Source: Nipponacmea schrenckii
Lineage: Eukaryota; Mollusca; Gastropoda; Lottiidae
Direction of reading: 5' to 3'
NCBI GenBank assembly: GCA_030562195.1
Contig: JAUJPP010000006.1
Span: 1,550,001 to 1,614,000, forward strand
DNA length: 64,000 nt
The translations under genes were made by a program, and so were the position numbers. Below the pieces are notes generated by a model, which saw only the letters and a program-made list of their open reading frames with translations, ran no database searches and was not told the DNA's origin. Of the stretch, positions 22,150-34,290 are shown in pieces (position 1 is the stretch's first letter; every line of letters starts with the position of its first letter).

Positions 22150-25100
22150 AATCAATATTAGAAACTAGGATATCTTAGAAACAGTGATAGATTCTTAGAC
22201 ACTAGGATATCCTAGAAATAGTGATAGATTCTTAGACACTAGGGTATCCTAGAAACATTGATAGATTCTTAGACACTAGGATATCCTAGAAACAGTGATA
22301 GATTCTTAGATACTAGGATATCCTAGAAACATTGATGGATTCTTAGGGATTAGGATATCCTAGAAAGAGTGATAGATTCTTAGACACTAGGATATCCTTG
22401 AAATAGTGGAAGGTTCTTAGATACTAGGATATCCTAGAAACATTGATAGATTCTTAGACACTAGGATATCTTAGAAACAGTGATAGATTCTTAGACACTA
22501 GGATATCCTAGAAATAGTGAAAGATTCTTAGACACTAGGATATCCTAGAAACAGTGATAGATTCTTAGACACTAGGGTATCCTAGAAACAGTGATAGATT
22601 CTTAGATACTAGGATATCCTAGAAATAGTGGTAGATTCTTAGACACTAGGATATCCTAGAAATAGTGATAGATTCTTAGACACTAGGATATCCTAGAAAT
22701 AGTGATAGATTCTTAGACACTAGGATATCCTAGAAACAGTGATAGATTCTTAGATACTAGGATATCCTAGAAACAGTGATAGATTCTTAGACACTAGGAT
22801 ATCCTAGAAATAGTGAAAGATTCTTAGACACTAGGATATCCTAGAAACAGTGATAGATTCTTAGACACTAGGGTATCCTAGAAACAGTGATAGATTCTTA
22901 GATACTAGGATATCCTAGAAATAGTGGTAGATTCTTAGACACTAGGATATCCTAGAAATAGTGATAGATTCTTAGACACTAGGATATCCTAGAAATAGTG
23001 ATAGATTCTTAGACACTAGGATATCCTAGAAACAGTGATAGATTCTTAGATACTAGGATATCCTAGAAATAGTGGTAGATTCTTAGACACTAGGGTATCC
23101 TAGAAACAGTGATAGATTCTTAGGCACTAGGATATCCTAGAAATAGTGATAGATTCTTAGACACTAGGGTATCCTAGAAACAGTGATAGATTCTTAGACA
23201 CTAGGATATCCTAGAAACAGTGATAGATTCTTAGACACTAGGATATCCTAGAAACATTGATAGATTCTTAGACACTAGGATATCCTAGAAACAGTGATAG
23301 ATTCTTAGGCACTAGGATATCCTAGAAACAGTGATAGATTCTTAGACACTAGGATATCCTAGAAACAGTGATAGATTCTTAGACACTAGGATATCCTAGA
23401 AACAGTGATAGATTCTTAGACACTAGGATATCCTAGAAACATTGATAGATTCTTAGGCACTAGGATATCCTAGAAACAGTGATAGATTCTTAGATACTAG
23501 GATATCCTAGAAACATTGATGGATTCTTAGGGATCAGGATATCCTAGAAATAGTGAAAGTTTCTTAGACACTAGGATATCCTAAGAATAGTGTGGACTCT
23601 TAGGAACTAGGATATCTTAGAAAGAGTGATAGGTTCTTAGACACAAGGATATCCTAGAAATAGTGATAGATTCTTAGACACTAGGATATCCCCTAGAAAC
23701 AGTGATAGATTCTTAGATACTAGGATATCCTAGAAATAGTGAAAGATTCTTAGACACTAGGATATCCTAGAAACAGTGATAGATTCTTAGACACTAGGAT
23801 ATCCTAGAAACAGTGATAGATTCTTAGACACTAGGATATCCTAGAAACATTGATAGATTCTTAGACACTAGGATATCCTAGTAAGAGTGATAGATTCTTA
23901 GATACTAGGATATCCTAGAAACATTGATGGATTCTTAGGGATTAGGATATCCTAGAAATAGTGAAAGTTTCTTAGACACTAGGATATCCTAAGAATAGTG
24001 TGGACTCTTAGGAACTAGGATATCTTAGAAACAGTGATAGGTTCTTAGACACAAGGATATCCTAGAAATAGTGATAGATTCTTAGACACTAGGATATCCC
24101 CTAGAAACAGTGATAGATTCTTAGATACTAGGATATCCTAGAAAGAGTGAAAGATTCTTAGACACCAGGATATCCTAGAAATAGTGAAAGATTCTTAGAC
24201 ACTAGGATATCTTTAGAATAGTGATAGATTTTTAGGCACTAGGATATCCTAGAAACAGTGATAGATTCTTAGACACTAGGATATCCTAGAAACAGTGATA
24301 GATTCTTAGATACTAGGATATCCTAGAAACAGTGATAGATTCTTAGACACTAGGATATCCTAGAAATAGTGGAAGGTTCTTAGATACTAGGATATCCTAG
24401 AAACATTGATAGATTCTTAGACACTAGGATATCTTAGAAACAGTGATAGATTCTTAGACACTAGGATATCCTAGAAATAGTGAAAGATTCTTAGACACTA
24501 GGATATCCTAGAAACAGTGATAGATTCTTAGACACTAGGGTATCCTAAAAACAGTGATAGATTCTTAGATACTAGGATATCCTAGAAATAGTGGTAGATT
24601 CTTAGACACTAGGATATCCTAGAAATAGTGATAGATTCTTAGACACTAGGATATCCTAGAAATAGTGATAGATTCTTAGACACTAGGATATCCTAGAAAC
24701 AGTGATAGATTCTTAGATACTAGGATATCCTAGAAATAGTGGTAGATTCTTAGACACTAGGGTATCCTAGAAACAGTGATAGATTCTTAGGCACTAGGAT
24801 ATCCTAGAAACAGTGATAGATTCTTAGACACTAGGATATCCTAGAAATAGTGAAAGATTCTTAGACACTAGGATATCCTAGAAACAGTGATAGATTCTTA
24901 GACACTAGGGTATCCTAGAAACAGTGATAGATTCTTAGATACTAGGATATCCTAGAAATAGTGGTAGATTCTTAGACACTAGGATATCCTAGAAATAGTG
25001 ATAGATTCTTAGACACTAGGATATCCTAGAAATAGTGATAGATTCTTAGACACTAGGATATCCTAGAAACAGTGATAGATTCTTAGACACTGGGATATCC

Positions 25101-25805
25101 TAGAAACATTGATAGATTCTTAGGCACTAGGATATCCTAGAAACATTGATAGATTCTTAGACACTGGGATATCTTAGAAACATTGATGGATTCTTAGGGA
25201 TTAGGATATCCTAGAAAGAGTGATAGATTCTTAGACACTAGGATATCCAAAGAAAGTATTAAATTAGAATTTCTTAAAACACTAGGATATCCTAGAAACA
25301 TTGATAGATTCTTAGACACTGGGATATCCTAGAAACATTGATAGATTCTTAGACACTGGGATATCCTAGAAATATTAAATAGATTCTTAGATACTAGGAT
25401 ATCCTAGAAATAGTAAATAGATTCTTAGACCCCTAGGATATCTTAAAAATAGTGTGGATTCTTAGGCATTAGGATATCTTAGAAACAGTGATAGATTTTT
25501 AGACACTAGGATATCTTAGAAACAGTGATAGATTCTTAGACACCAGGATATCCTAGAAATAGTGAAAGATTCTTAGACACTAGGATATCCTAAGAATAGT
25601 GTGGACTCTTAGGAACTAGGATATCTTAGAAATAGTGATAGATTTTTAGACACTAGGATACCCTTAGAAACAGTGATAGATTTTTAGACCCCTAGGATAT
25701 CCTAGAAATAGTGATAGATTCTTAGATACTAGGATACCCTTAGAAATAGTGATAGATTTTTAGATCCCTAGGATATCCTAGAAATAGTGTGGATTCTTAG
25801 ACACT
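22150..25805. repeat. 37-bp palindromic satellite array
   Basis: About 99 units of about 37 bp: 'tagatattcttagac' type spacer plus CTAGGATATCCTAG, a perfect 14-bp palindrome, then AAACAGTGATAGATTC. Higher-order blocks of several units recur (for example 22490-22760 against 22800-23060 and 24470-24740). Units decay toward the right edge (25240-25800). Confidence 0.95.
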
Positions 25806-26289
25806 GGGTCACTGTTTTACTTACCCCCCTCCCCCAAATCCCCGTAAAGCTATCAATTTCAATTTGAAACTTGGCAGAGGGGTACGTATATGTGTCCTGA
25901 ATATTCACAGCAAATTTCAGACGATTACGACCTTCTATTTTTAATTAATTTTTGAAGTGTTGAACTGACTGAAATTTCTTCCGATAAATACACTGTAGCA
26001 TTCTAGAACCATGATTGTTTTTAGAATACGCTGCCTGGTATATAAAATGATAACTGTACGCAACTCTGTTCACACTTTTGGATCGAAATGTTACCGTATA
26101 ATTATGAATTCGAACCCTTTGTTATAACTAGTGGGTGTTTTGTTTTAATAATGTTATTATTGATGGCGTGATGGTAGACCAATTATATTGTCTGATGATC
26201 AACATGGACACAGTCAGCATGTTTTTTTATTTATCAATTCATTGTGAGGTAGGCGAGGTGTAAGGCCGTTAGAACATCACGACTAGAAA
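25806..26289. other. intergenic / putative 5' flank of gene C
   Basis: No coding sequence recognised. It contains a C-rich run at about 25822 and a block (gaaacttggcagaggggt, attcacagcaaatttcag) that reads like a dispersed repeat. It directly precedes the proposed first exon at 26290. Confidence 0.45.
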
Positions 26290-28100
26290 ATGGAGAGTCA
26301 CAGAATGATAGGTATGTTTTTATGTATTCGAGGCTGTCATACAAAAAGGCTATACCTTATTTTACTTTGATCAAACAAAGAGTAGAGTATCTTCAAGTTC
26401 CTCGGTACATCTTGCTGCTAACTAAAACAGCATTTTCTAAATTTCACGATATCTGGTTTATACCAAACGATGTACTGTTTAACACATCATCCTATCATAG
26501 TAGATATAGGTTGGTTGTCTATGATTATTCCTCTATATTAGTCAGTATAAAGAAATATTATTTCTCAATCTACCGATGAGAATAATCATTTAAAATATAT
26601 GCAGTAGAGTTAACTATTAACCTCTATTATATTTCAACGACGATGAACATGCCATCTATCTCCATTATTCCAGTCAACGCCGTTGAACATGGATACAAAA
26701 TTATCTGGTAGAGACCCATAAAAGAGGTTTGGGCAAAGGCCAGTTGGTAGACAGGATATCTGTTCAGATAAATTGTTATCTTTTTGAAAAACGGTTGTTT
26801 TTTTCTGTTATATCTTAGTCTATTAGAAACTTACGTCATGGTAAGCTCACAGATCTCCAACATCTAATTAATTTACTATTTTGTAATTTAAACTTTTGTT
26901 AGCGACCATACAGATAATATATTAATTCTGGTATCTCTAATAATTCAGGTTATTTCGGTATCGTGTTGGTTTCTCTGCTCATTAGCAGTATATCCTGCAG
27001 TAAGCCATGTAAGACGAGTGTCGTAAGATATCGTGAACTAGATGGGCAATTCAACGAGAACATAATACCAATCCAATCATCCAACGCCAAGGCAGCCAGT
27101 ATTTGTTCGAGGATTTGTAGAGAAACTTCTGAGCCTCAGTGTATGTCCTTTAACTTCAACACCAGGACTAAAGAATGTTTGCTCTATGATTCACGCCTAG
27201 ACCCAATTATCCTCAACTACGTCGAAAAATCTGGTTCTCAGAATTGGCAAGTTTCTTTTGAATGTCAGGAAGAAGTGGTACTGGAACCAAGAGATATAAC
27301 TACGGAAATGACGTCACCTCTTAACGATATTACTCCGTCACCAGGAGTAATTACAACTGAAATACTTACTTCCACTCCTGAATATATCTCTACCATGACG
27401 CCCGGTAAGTGACCTCTTGTGATCTCTAGCTATACCTAATATCGTCAAACACGGCATGATAATGAAGAAAGAGGTTTACGAAATTAACGGTTAAATTGAT
27501 GCAACTCAATTTAAAGGTTTCATCCCAAACCACAAAGCGATAGCTAGACCACAAAGCTGTAGATAGATACGGATAATCCGGAAAAGGGCACAACCGAGAG
27601 CTTTGGCCAAGTCCCAGCTCGCAAAAGGATCCTTAACTGAGAACCTAAGTTGTTATCCTTGTAAACCCAATACCAAAAGGTTTGACCAAGGACAAGCTGG
27701 TAGAAAGGATCCTTGTTAACCTAAGTTGTTATCCTCGTAAATTCAATACCAAGAGATGTGACAAAGGACCAGCTGGTAGAAAAGGTACATCGATATTTAA
27801 TATTTAATTATCGACAAAGTCCCATTCCCTATTATAGAGACGAATACACAAATAGTTTATTTTATTTGTATTATTTCTGACTCCAGATTATGCTGGTGCC
27901 CGGTAAAATGAGACTGTTTATTTTCAGAGGACGACTGTGTACCAGGCTGGGGTTTGTTGTATCCTGTATTGATAGCCTGTGCTGTAATATTATCAATAAT
28001 ACTCATCATTATAGCTGCTTGTTGTATCCACAAACACTGCGAGAAGAAAAGAAAACAAGGCTACAGACCATTTCAGCCTGGATCATCACGAACGTCTTAA
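26290..28100 (+). CDS. single-PAN single-pass membrane protein (3 exons)
   Basis: Proposed exons are 26290-26311 (MESHRMI plus one base, GTATGT donor), 26949-27404 and 27928-28100, all introns phase 1; product about 216 residues. The first junction rebuilds a Gly codon and a signal peptide (GYFGIVLVSLLISSISC). One PAN-like module follows with core C-x3-C-x7-C-x11-C-L-L-Y, then a Thr/Ser/Pro-rich stalk (27290-27404) suited to O-glycosylation. The last exon gives DDCVPGWGLLYP, a helix (ILSIILIIIAACC) and the tail KKRKQGYRPFQPGSSRTS, whose YRPF is a YxxF motif like that of gene A. Intron 2 has no acceptor array here. Exons 2 and 3 are solid and exon 1 is likely. Function unknown. Confidence 0.8.
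26949..27404 (+). CDS. exon 2 (PAN module and stalk) of gene C
   Basis: The acceptor is CTAATAATTCAG and the donor is CCCG followed by GTAAGT. It is 456 nt, phase 1 to phase 1. It encodes the end of the signal peptide, one PAN module (CKTSVVRYRELDGQF to VSFECQEE) and a Thr-rich stalk. The ELDG-x-F-N start of the module is shared with gene A (ELDGREN) and the pseudogene (ELDGKLG). Confidence 0.8.
27480..27800. repeat. imperfect duplicated block in intron 2 of gene C
   Basis: Two to three copies of a block of about 75 bp with words 'aaggatccttgttaacc', 'aagttgttatcctcgtaa' and 'ggaccagctggtaga'. Related words occur at about 26700-26760 upstream of exon 2. Confidence 0.6.
27928..28100 (+). CDS. 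terminal transmembrane exon of gene C
   Basis: The acceptor is TTTATTTTCAG. With the carried base it reads EDDCVPGWGLLYP, a helix, then a basic tail ending in TAA at 28098-28100. ATTAAA occurs at about 28119 and AATAAA at about 28483 as possible polyadenylation signals. Confidence 0.8.
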
Positions 28101-28249
28101 TGACCTGTCTACCTTATTGTATTAAATTTATTTTTACTGTTACAATTCTGCTCAGTGCTATTGCCTTTTCAAAGGGAGGGGGTCAGATTTTTGTATCACT
28201 TTACATAGTGAAATAATTGCCCTGGGTGATTTATGGCCCTCTCTCGATC

Positions 28250-28490
28250 CACTTTCAAAAATAGTGTTCAATATATCAATTGTAGAGCTATATTGAAATA
28301 CCACTGTTAAAATAGTTTTCAATACAACAATTGTAGAGATATAGAAATATCAATGTTAAAATAGTGTTCAATATTTCAACTGTAGAGCGATATAGAAATA
28401 CCACTGTTAAAATAGTGTTCAATATTTCAACTGTAGACAGATATAGAAATACCATTGTTAAAAATTGTGCTCAATACATCAATAAATTTA
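28250..28490. repeat. about 50-bp minisatellite
   Basis: Four to five imperfect copies of 'aaaatagtgttcaatat', 'ttcaactgtagag' and 'atagaaataccactgtt', just downstream of gene C. Confidence 0.8.
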
Positions 28491-31400
28491 AAGCTTAACT
28501 CATGTAATATAACAAAAAACACAATATGTAAATTATCTGATAACAAAATGTATCTTTCAAAAAGAATACAACATCATAGTTACATTTCAAATTCTCGAAT
28601 ACACATAAAACATAGTCTTTCAAATTCTTGTATTATTAAAGTCATTGTCATTCAGATTTTTTCCCATAAACAATGTAGACTATGATTAAGTCATAATAGC
28701 GCTATAATTTTAAACTTCATTGTTATAGTTTTTTCTATGCATTCATAATTGTTAATCGCATAGTCAACTTTACTGGATAGAATTTATTGGTTTTATTATT
28801 TCATACGTAACTGTAGTTTCATAATTTAAGAACTGATGTTGCTTATTGGTTAAGCTTGCTCGTAACTGAATTGGATTATACCGGTTTCTAAGCGTATCAA
28901 GTTGTTTTGATGAGGTCTAGTTGTTCTTGACATTACCATTTGTGTAAGCATCAGGCTGTGCTACGTTAAGAAGCGAAGCTGGGAATCGAAAAATAGGCTA
29001 TGGCTTCTGGCACGCTTTTACATAAATCATTCTTCATTTCATTTCAAAAGGAAAGAGGAATTTCGATGAGATTTTGAAGAAACGCGTTATTTCTCGCATG
29101 TAAAATATTTAAGATGTCATCTGCTACATTAGGAAAAAATAAAAAACGATAGTTTATTTCATTTTAAATGTATTAGACGAATGTTTTACACATCTTATAA
29201 GGAATTTTCAGTTAATAATTAACACAGTTAGTCAGACTATCCCGATACAATTGTCAACTTGGAGACACTCTCCAGAGCTCAGCAAAACGTTGATATAAAC
29301 GTGAATCGAGACGAAGAAACCGTATGACCATTTTATGTCATATCAAACTAAATTTCTACCCATCTCATAAAAAATCGTTAAATCTTTTCACGACTAACAT
29401 TGAGATGTCATTGTTTGTTTGAAATGTTTTTAACGATGACACTAAAATTTGTACAGCTGTATACATATATAACATTTTATAACAAAACCTAACAGACGAT
29501 TCGCTTTCAGCAATACCAGACAATAGACACTCCAGACGATTTACTCGTTAAAAACTTTCTAAAGAAGCTCGACTAGAGTTTAAGAGAAGTAAAATAGCAT
29601 TAAACCAGAATCCTGTTGTATAAATTATTCAATAAAATGAAATTTATTTGTTTTTGATGTTTTAATTTCGATGTATCAGAATGCGTAAACCCTTTTGGTG
29701 ACAGTAACGTTCGCTGTTTGAAGTTTCTCAAAAAATAATTAAATTGGATCTTTACTTCTTAATTCAATAAATAGTTTGTATATTTTTATTCATAAAAAAT
29801 AAAACTTCTACTGGGAATAAAAACCTGAGCTTGGTGATTTAAAATCCATTTCATAGCAAAAAAATAATCTTGTAAATATTTAAAAACAGTTGATTCGACT
29901 GAAAAAAAATCAAAATGAAACTAGTTCAAAGAAAAAAAAAGCGTTCAAAATCATCTTTGGTTAAATTATGTTTTTTCTACTGAGTTGATGAGTTGATGGG
30001 TTTATCGATAAAACTAACGAAAAAGGAATTTAAGGCTATAAATGTTCTTGCAGAAAGTGCCCTATTAGTTTTTGTTTTTTTGTTAACCAGTAAAGTATTG
30101 GACAGAATTTAGATAAATCTGTTTGACCCAGTGTAACGATTAACTTACTCTACCATGGTCTATCAAAGTATTTTATCAATACGCCTTCCAATTTCTATCA
30201 ATAAGATTTTATTTCAACAACAACTTGTCGGCATTTTATAATCTGAAAAAATTACCGCCTCCAACAATAAACCTCCTACTTTAAATCTTAATCCTACACA
30301 CTCATTCTAGTCAATTTCATTAGCGTCCGTGATTATATTTTTGCGTTTTTTTGTCTCGTATGTGATCAATCACTGAAAGAGAAAGACAGGCAAAACCTTG
30401 TATACATCAATTTATCAGAACAAATAAGGTTCATTCCGAAGAAGGAGCAATGTTTATATTATAAAGTCTTTTCATCACTAAAAACAAGGGATTTACCATG
30501 TGGATGAAATTAAACAATAACTATTGGAAACATAACTCAAATATTCAAAAAATATCACGCTGGCATTCCGAAACATATTTTTTTTGATTAAAGATTATTT
30601 CTTTGAGGCACTTCACGATAACAACGTTTAATTGCTAAGCCAACCCAAAATTCCCATAAGTTAGCAGTACAAATAATACAGTACATTAGACCTAATCACA
30701 AATCAAAAACCAAGGGCGCGAGAAAAAAATCTTATCGCAACCTATGAGTAGATATAAATGCCAAGGTGCTAGATTTAAATCTTATAATGTACAGAGTTTA
30801 AGTACCACTAATTCCATTTCCGCTGACCTATAAACCGGAAGTAGTTTATCATGGGCGACAACTACTAACTTTTTACACAATTTTAAATAGAGGAAATCAA
30901 AGAAACTTGATCAATTATCACCTGATTGTTTCCTGTTTGTTTCCGGTGAATTTTTTATCGACTTGTTAATTAATCAGGTTTCCACCTATATTATATAGTT
31001 TCAGTTAAATAACCACATAATGAAATGTTTATTTTAAGCTTTTTGTCCTAGCTTCTTATCCTGGATCTGTGAAAATTTTTCCTCAGACTACAAGTTACAA
31101 TATTTTATTCAGTTCCCCCAAAAACCATCCAATTGCATCCCACAAAAAGAGCAAATTTTCTTTTTTCCCCCAAAAAAATTTAGATGTTATAACCCACACG
31201 ACCCCCCCCCCCTCCCCCCGGGAACAATTTGTGCTCCTCTTTGTCGTTTCTTGTTCACAACTTGTTTTTTGCCCTCCTGGAGGATACTATGAAAGGTTGG
31301 CGTCTATGAAACTAAATATTTCGAAACGAGAGAAAAATATTCAGCCCAAAAATGTAAAAACAAACCTCGTGGATGATCGAAGACAAGAATAAAATAAGAC

Positions 31401-31868
31401 TATTGACACGGTATAAAAGGGCCATTAAGAATGTAATATGACTATTGACACGCAGTAAATGTAAGATTAAGATCGTTAAATCAAAGTTAAAGATGTATTG
31501 ACAGTTTTAGTCGGGATATTGATTATTGATCTCGAGTAATAAGTTGTAAAAACTAACACTCAAATAATTATTATGTCTTCAAGGCACGTCTCTCATCCAG
31601 TTTAAAATTTTCATTTGAATTTCACGAAACTGAACTCTGCGATTAAAGACATGGTACTTAAAGAAATTATTACAGATTGAATGAGAGGATGTTTTTAGCC
31701 GTAGAGTAATAGAATCGTATTAAAGTCGAAAACTGATCATCGATTAGGAATTAGAGTATTTAATCCGAATCAAGGGCAGTATTGACATAACACTTTGTAA
31801 GAAATTTAGGATGGAAAATTGATCATTTTAAACGGCGTGTTAGCTCAGCATCTCCTCAACTCGAATAA
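28491..31868. other. gene-poor AT-rich region
   Basis: I see no supported gene. There are short open frames (for example 31069-31392) without domains and a poly-C/CT tract at 31199-31220. No satellites, and no recognisable transposon ends. Confidence 0.5.
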
Positions 31869-32100
31869 ATAAAATGAAATGAAGTTTTATATCCTACTGT
31901 ATTTTATTGGACTAATGAAATGAAATGGAGTTTTATATCCTACTGTTTTTTATTGGACTAATGAAATGAAACGGAGTTTTATATCCTACTGTTCTGTATC
32001 TTATTGGACATGAAATATAGTTTGATATCCTACTGTTCTGTATCTTATTGGACTAATGAATGAAATAGAGTTTTATATCCTACTGTCCTGTGCTTTATTT
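31869..32100 (-). repeat. tandem SINE-tail repeats, about 50 bp
   Basis: Four to five copies of 'gaaatgaaatggagtttta', 'tatcctactgt', 'ttattggactaat', which is the reverse complement of the SINE 3' tail. The end of the SINE has been tandemly amplified without its body. Confidence 0.75.
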
Positions 32101-34015
32101 AATTTAAATAAGTTTAAAAAATCAGACTGGCTCTTTAATAATAATTTACTGTAATTGTTAAATGCCGTGATATTATCCACCAATCTGTTCGGTAATAAGG
32201 TTAGAAAGTAAATGGTAAATACTGGAAGTGTCTACCCAAGACAGAAACAAGTCTGTAAACGTTAATTATATTTTAGTTTTAACAAGTCGTGATTGTACGA
32301 GAAATGTCACATGTCTGTTAATTTACATCATCGCAAATTTGTTTTATACTTTGACTTCAAAAGCGACCTTTCTTGTATCCCTTAAGTTCGTCTATTAAGT
32401 GTTTTAGTTGGATTGTTCGTAAGCGATTAGGCCATATTATTTACCGTCTGGATGTCGAGTGCTTTGATTGTCTGAGAGATACCTATTGCAGTCAAGGTAT
32501 AAGACGAATTTCGTAATAGTTTGACATTGATGGGATAGTTGATTTATTGCCAAACTGTCTTCGTATATTAATAGGGAAGGGAAGGAAGTTCTATTTCAAT
32601 AAAGTTAAGGAAGCGTACTGTTCAGTGTAAAGATCTGTAGATATGACACGGACAGGATCCCTTTCCTTCCCAATCTGCCTTCTCCTAGTGAACAGATATC
32701 AATGCTTGCTAATAATCAATCACTAACACAATGTTTTGATAGTTATTCTCTGTGTGTGGTCTGTTTTCACCAGAGACAACAATTCGCGTAATATAAGATA
32801 CATTCATCTATTTCACTAAATGTGGTTGAAATAAAATAGAATAACAACACTGAAAGATCAGATATTGGCCTACTTAGAGAACAGTCTGAAGGATATTGAA
32901 TGATAATCTTCAACCACCTACCTCGAACCCTCTACCTTTACCTTAAACTCTCTATCTTAACCCTCTACATTAAACCCTTAAGACCCCAAACCCTTAAGAC
33001 CTTAGAATCTTCTATTTGGAGCAGCTGCAGACACGTTTTTAGTTTTTTGATAATTTTGTGTTGGACTTTTGAGATTATGGTAAATCTGGTAGTCGTAAAT
33101 ATTTAACAGTAAACACTAACAGTAACAGTAAAATCATCGTTTTCATCATCATATTCGTCATCATCATCATTGTAAAACATTAGGCCTCATCTTGATTAAC
33201 CGCTGGGGTAATGGTATTAGATATTAGATTCATCGAACAGTTACGGAATTGACCTTAATGAACAATGATTGGTGAAATCAACATTTCGATTAAAAATCTA
33301 TTTAACGTCTATCGTCAACCGAGTCCTAAATTCGTTTTCTCTTCATTTTTCACCTCGATTGTTAGTGGAGCAATTTAGGTTTAATTTAGTCCTTATTTTT
33401 CTATAAAGCCTTCATTTTAATCAATTGTCAGTCAGTGTTTTAAGCCCAATTAAATCGACTTAGATTAACACTGTTTTTAAATCTACCATTAAGTTAAATT
33501 GAAGAATTAGTTGTGATATTTCGATGAAGAAAGACGTCTTCAACATTTAATTTCGTTTTTCTGTTCAACCAATTACACAATTGTTAGGAAACAAATTAAG
33601 TTTAATATCACCCTTTTTTTACTTTTCTTAACTGAAATTCACATGAAGAATAAGTAATGACAGGAAACCTGGTTTTATATAGACTCATCGTTTAATACAA
33701 ATTGTTAGTGAGTGTAAAAGCTGGTCTACAACATACTTGTCTTTACTGTATTAACGTGTTAGATAAATATTATAAACAGAGAGTCCATTAAAATCACCCC
33801 TATATATAATGAAATAATTTAACAGTACCAAAGCGGAAGGTTTCAATGACGAGAATACATTCTAAGGGGGTTATGATCCTGTATTCAAGATTAACGAAAC
33901 AAGGAATCTGTCTGAAAAAAATCACCCTAAACATGTTATTTGAGAATTGATACATCTCTGACACGTCATTGATGATAAAATGAAAGCTTTTGACCCCGAT
34001 TCAATCTCGGGGACA
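32101..34015. other. gene-poor AT-rich region
   Basis: No coding exon or RNA gene recognised. A CATCATCAT run sits at about 33135-33170 and a 'cctcgaaccctctac' simple-repeat-like stretch at 32920-33000. Confidence 0.5.
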
Positions 34016-34019
34016 TGTT

Positions 34020-34290
34020 TTATCCAGGCCAAGTTGATTATTTGTAGGGGCAAGTTATATATTATCCAGAGGAGCAAGTAATATATCTGGAGAGGCAGGT
34101 AATATATCTTGAGGGGCAAGTAAATAGATCAGGATGGGCAAGTAATATATTCAGAGTGGCAAGTAATATATCTTGAGGGGCAAGTAATATATCAGGAAGG
34201 GCAAGAAAATATATCAGGATGGGCAAGTAATATATTCAGAGGGGCAAGTAATATATTCAGAGGGGCAAGTAATATATCCGGAGGGGAAAC
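34020..34290. repeat. 22-bp minisatellite
   Basis: About eleven copies of 'ggggcaagtaatatatcag' with variable joints ('gaggggcaag', 'gatgggcaag'). Confidence 0.9.

Noticed and set aside
22150..25805. CRISPR-like array
   Set aside because: The DNA is clearly eukaryotic and the 'spacers' are themselves near-identical repeats, so this is a satellite.
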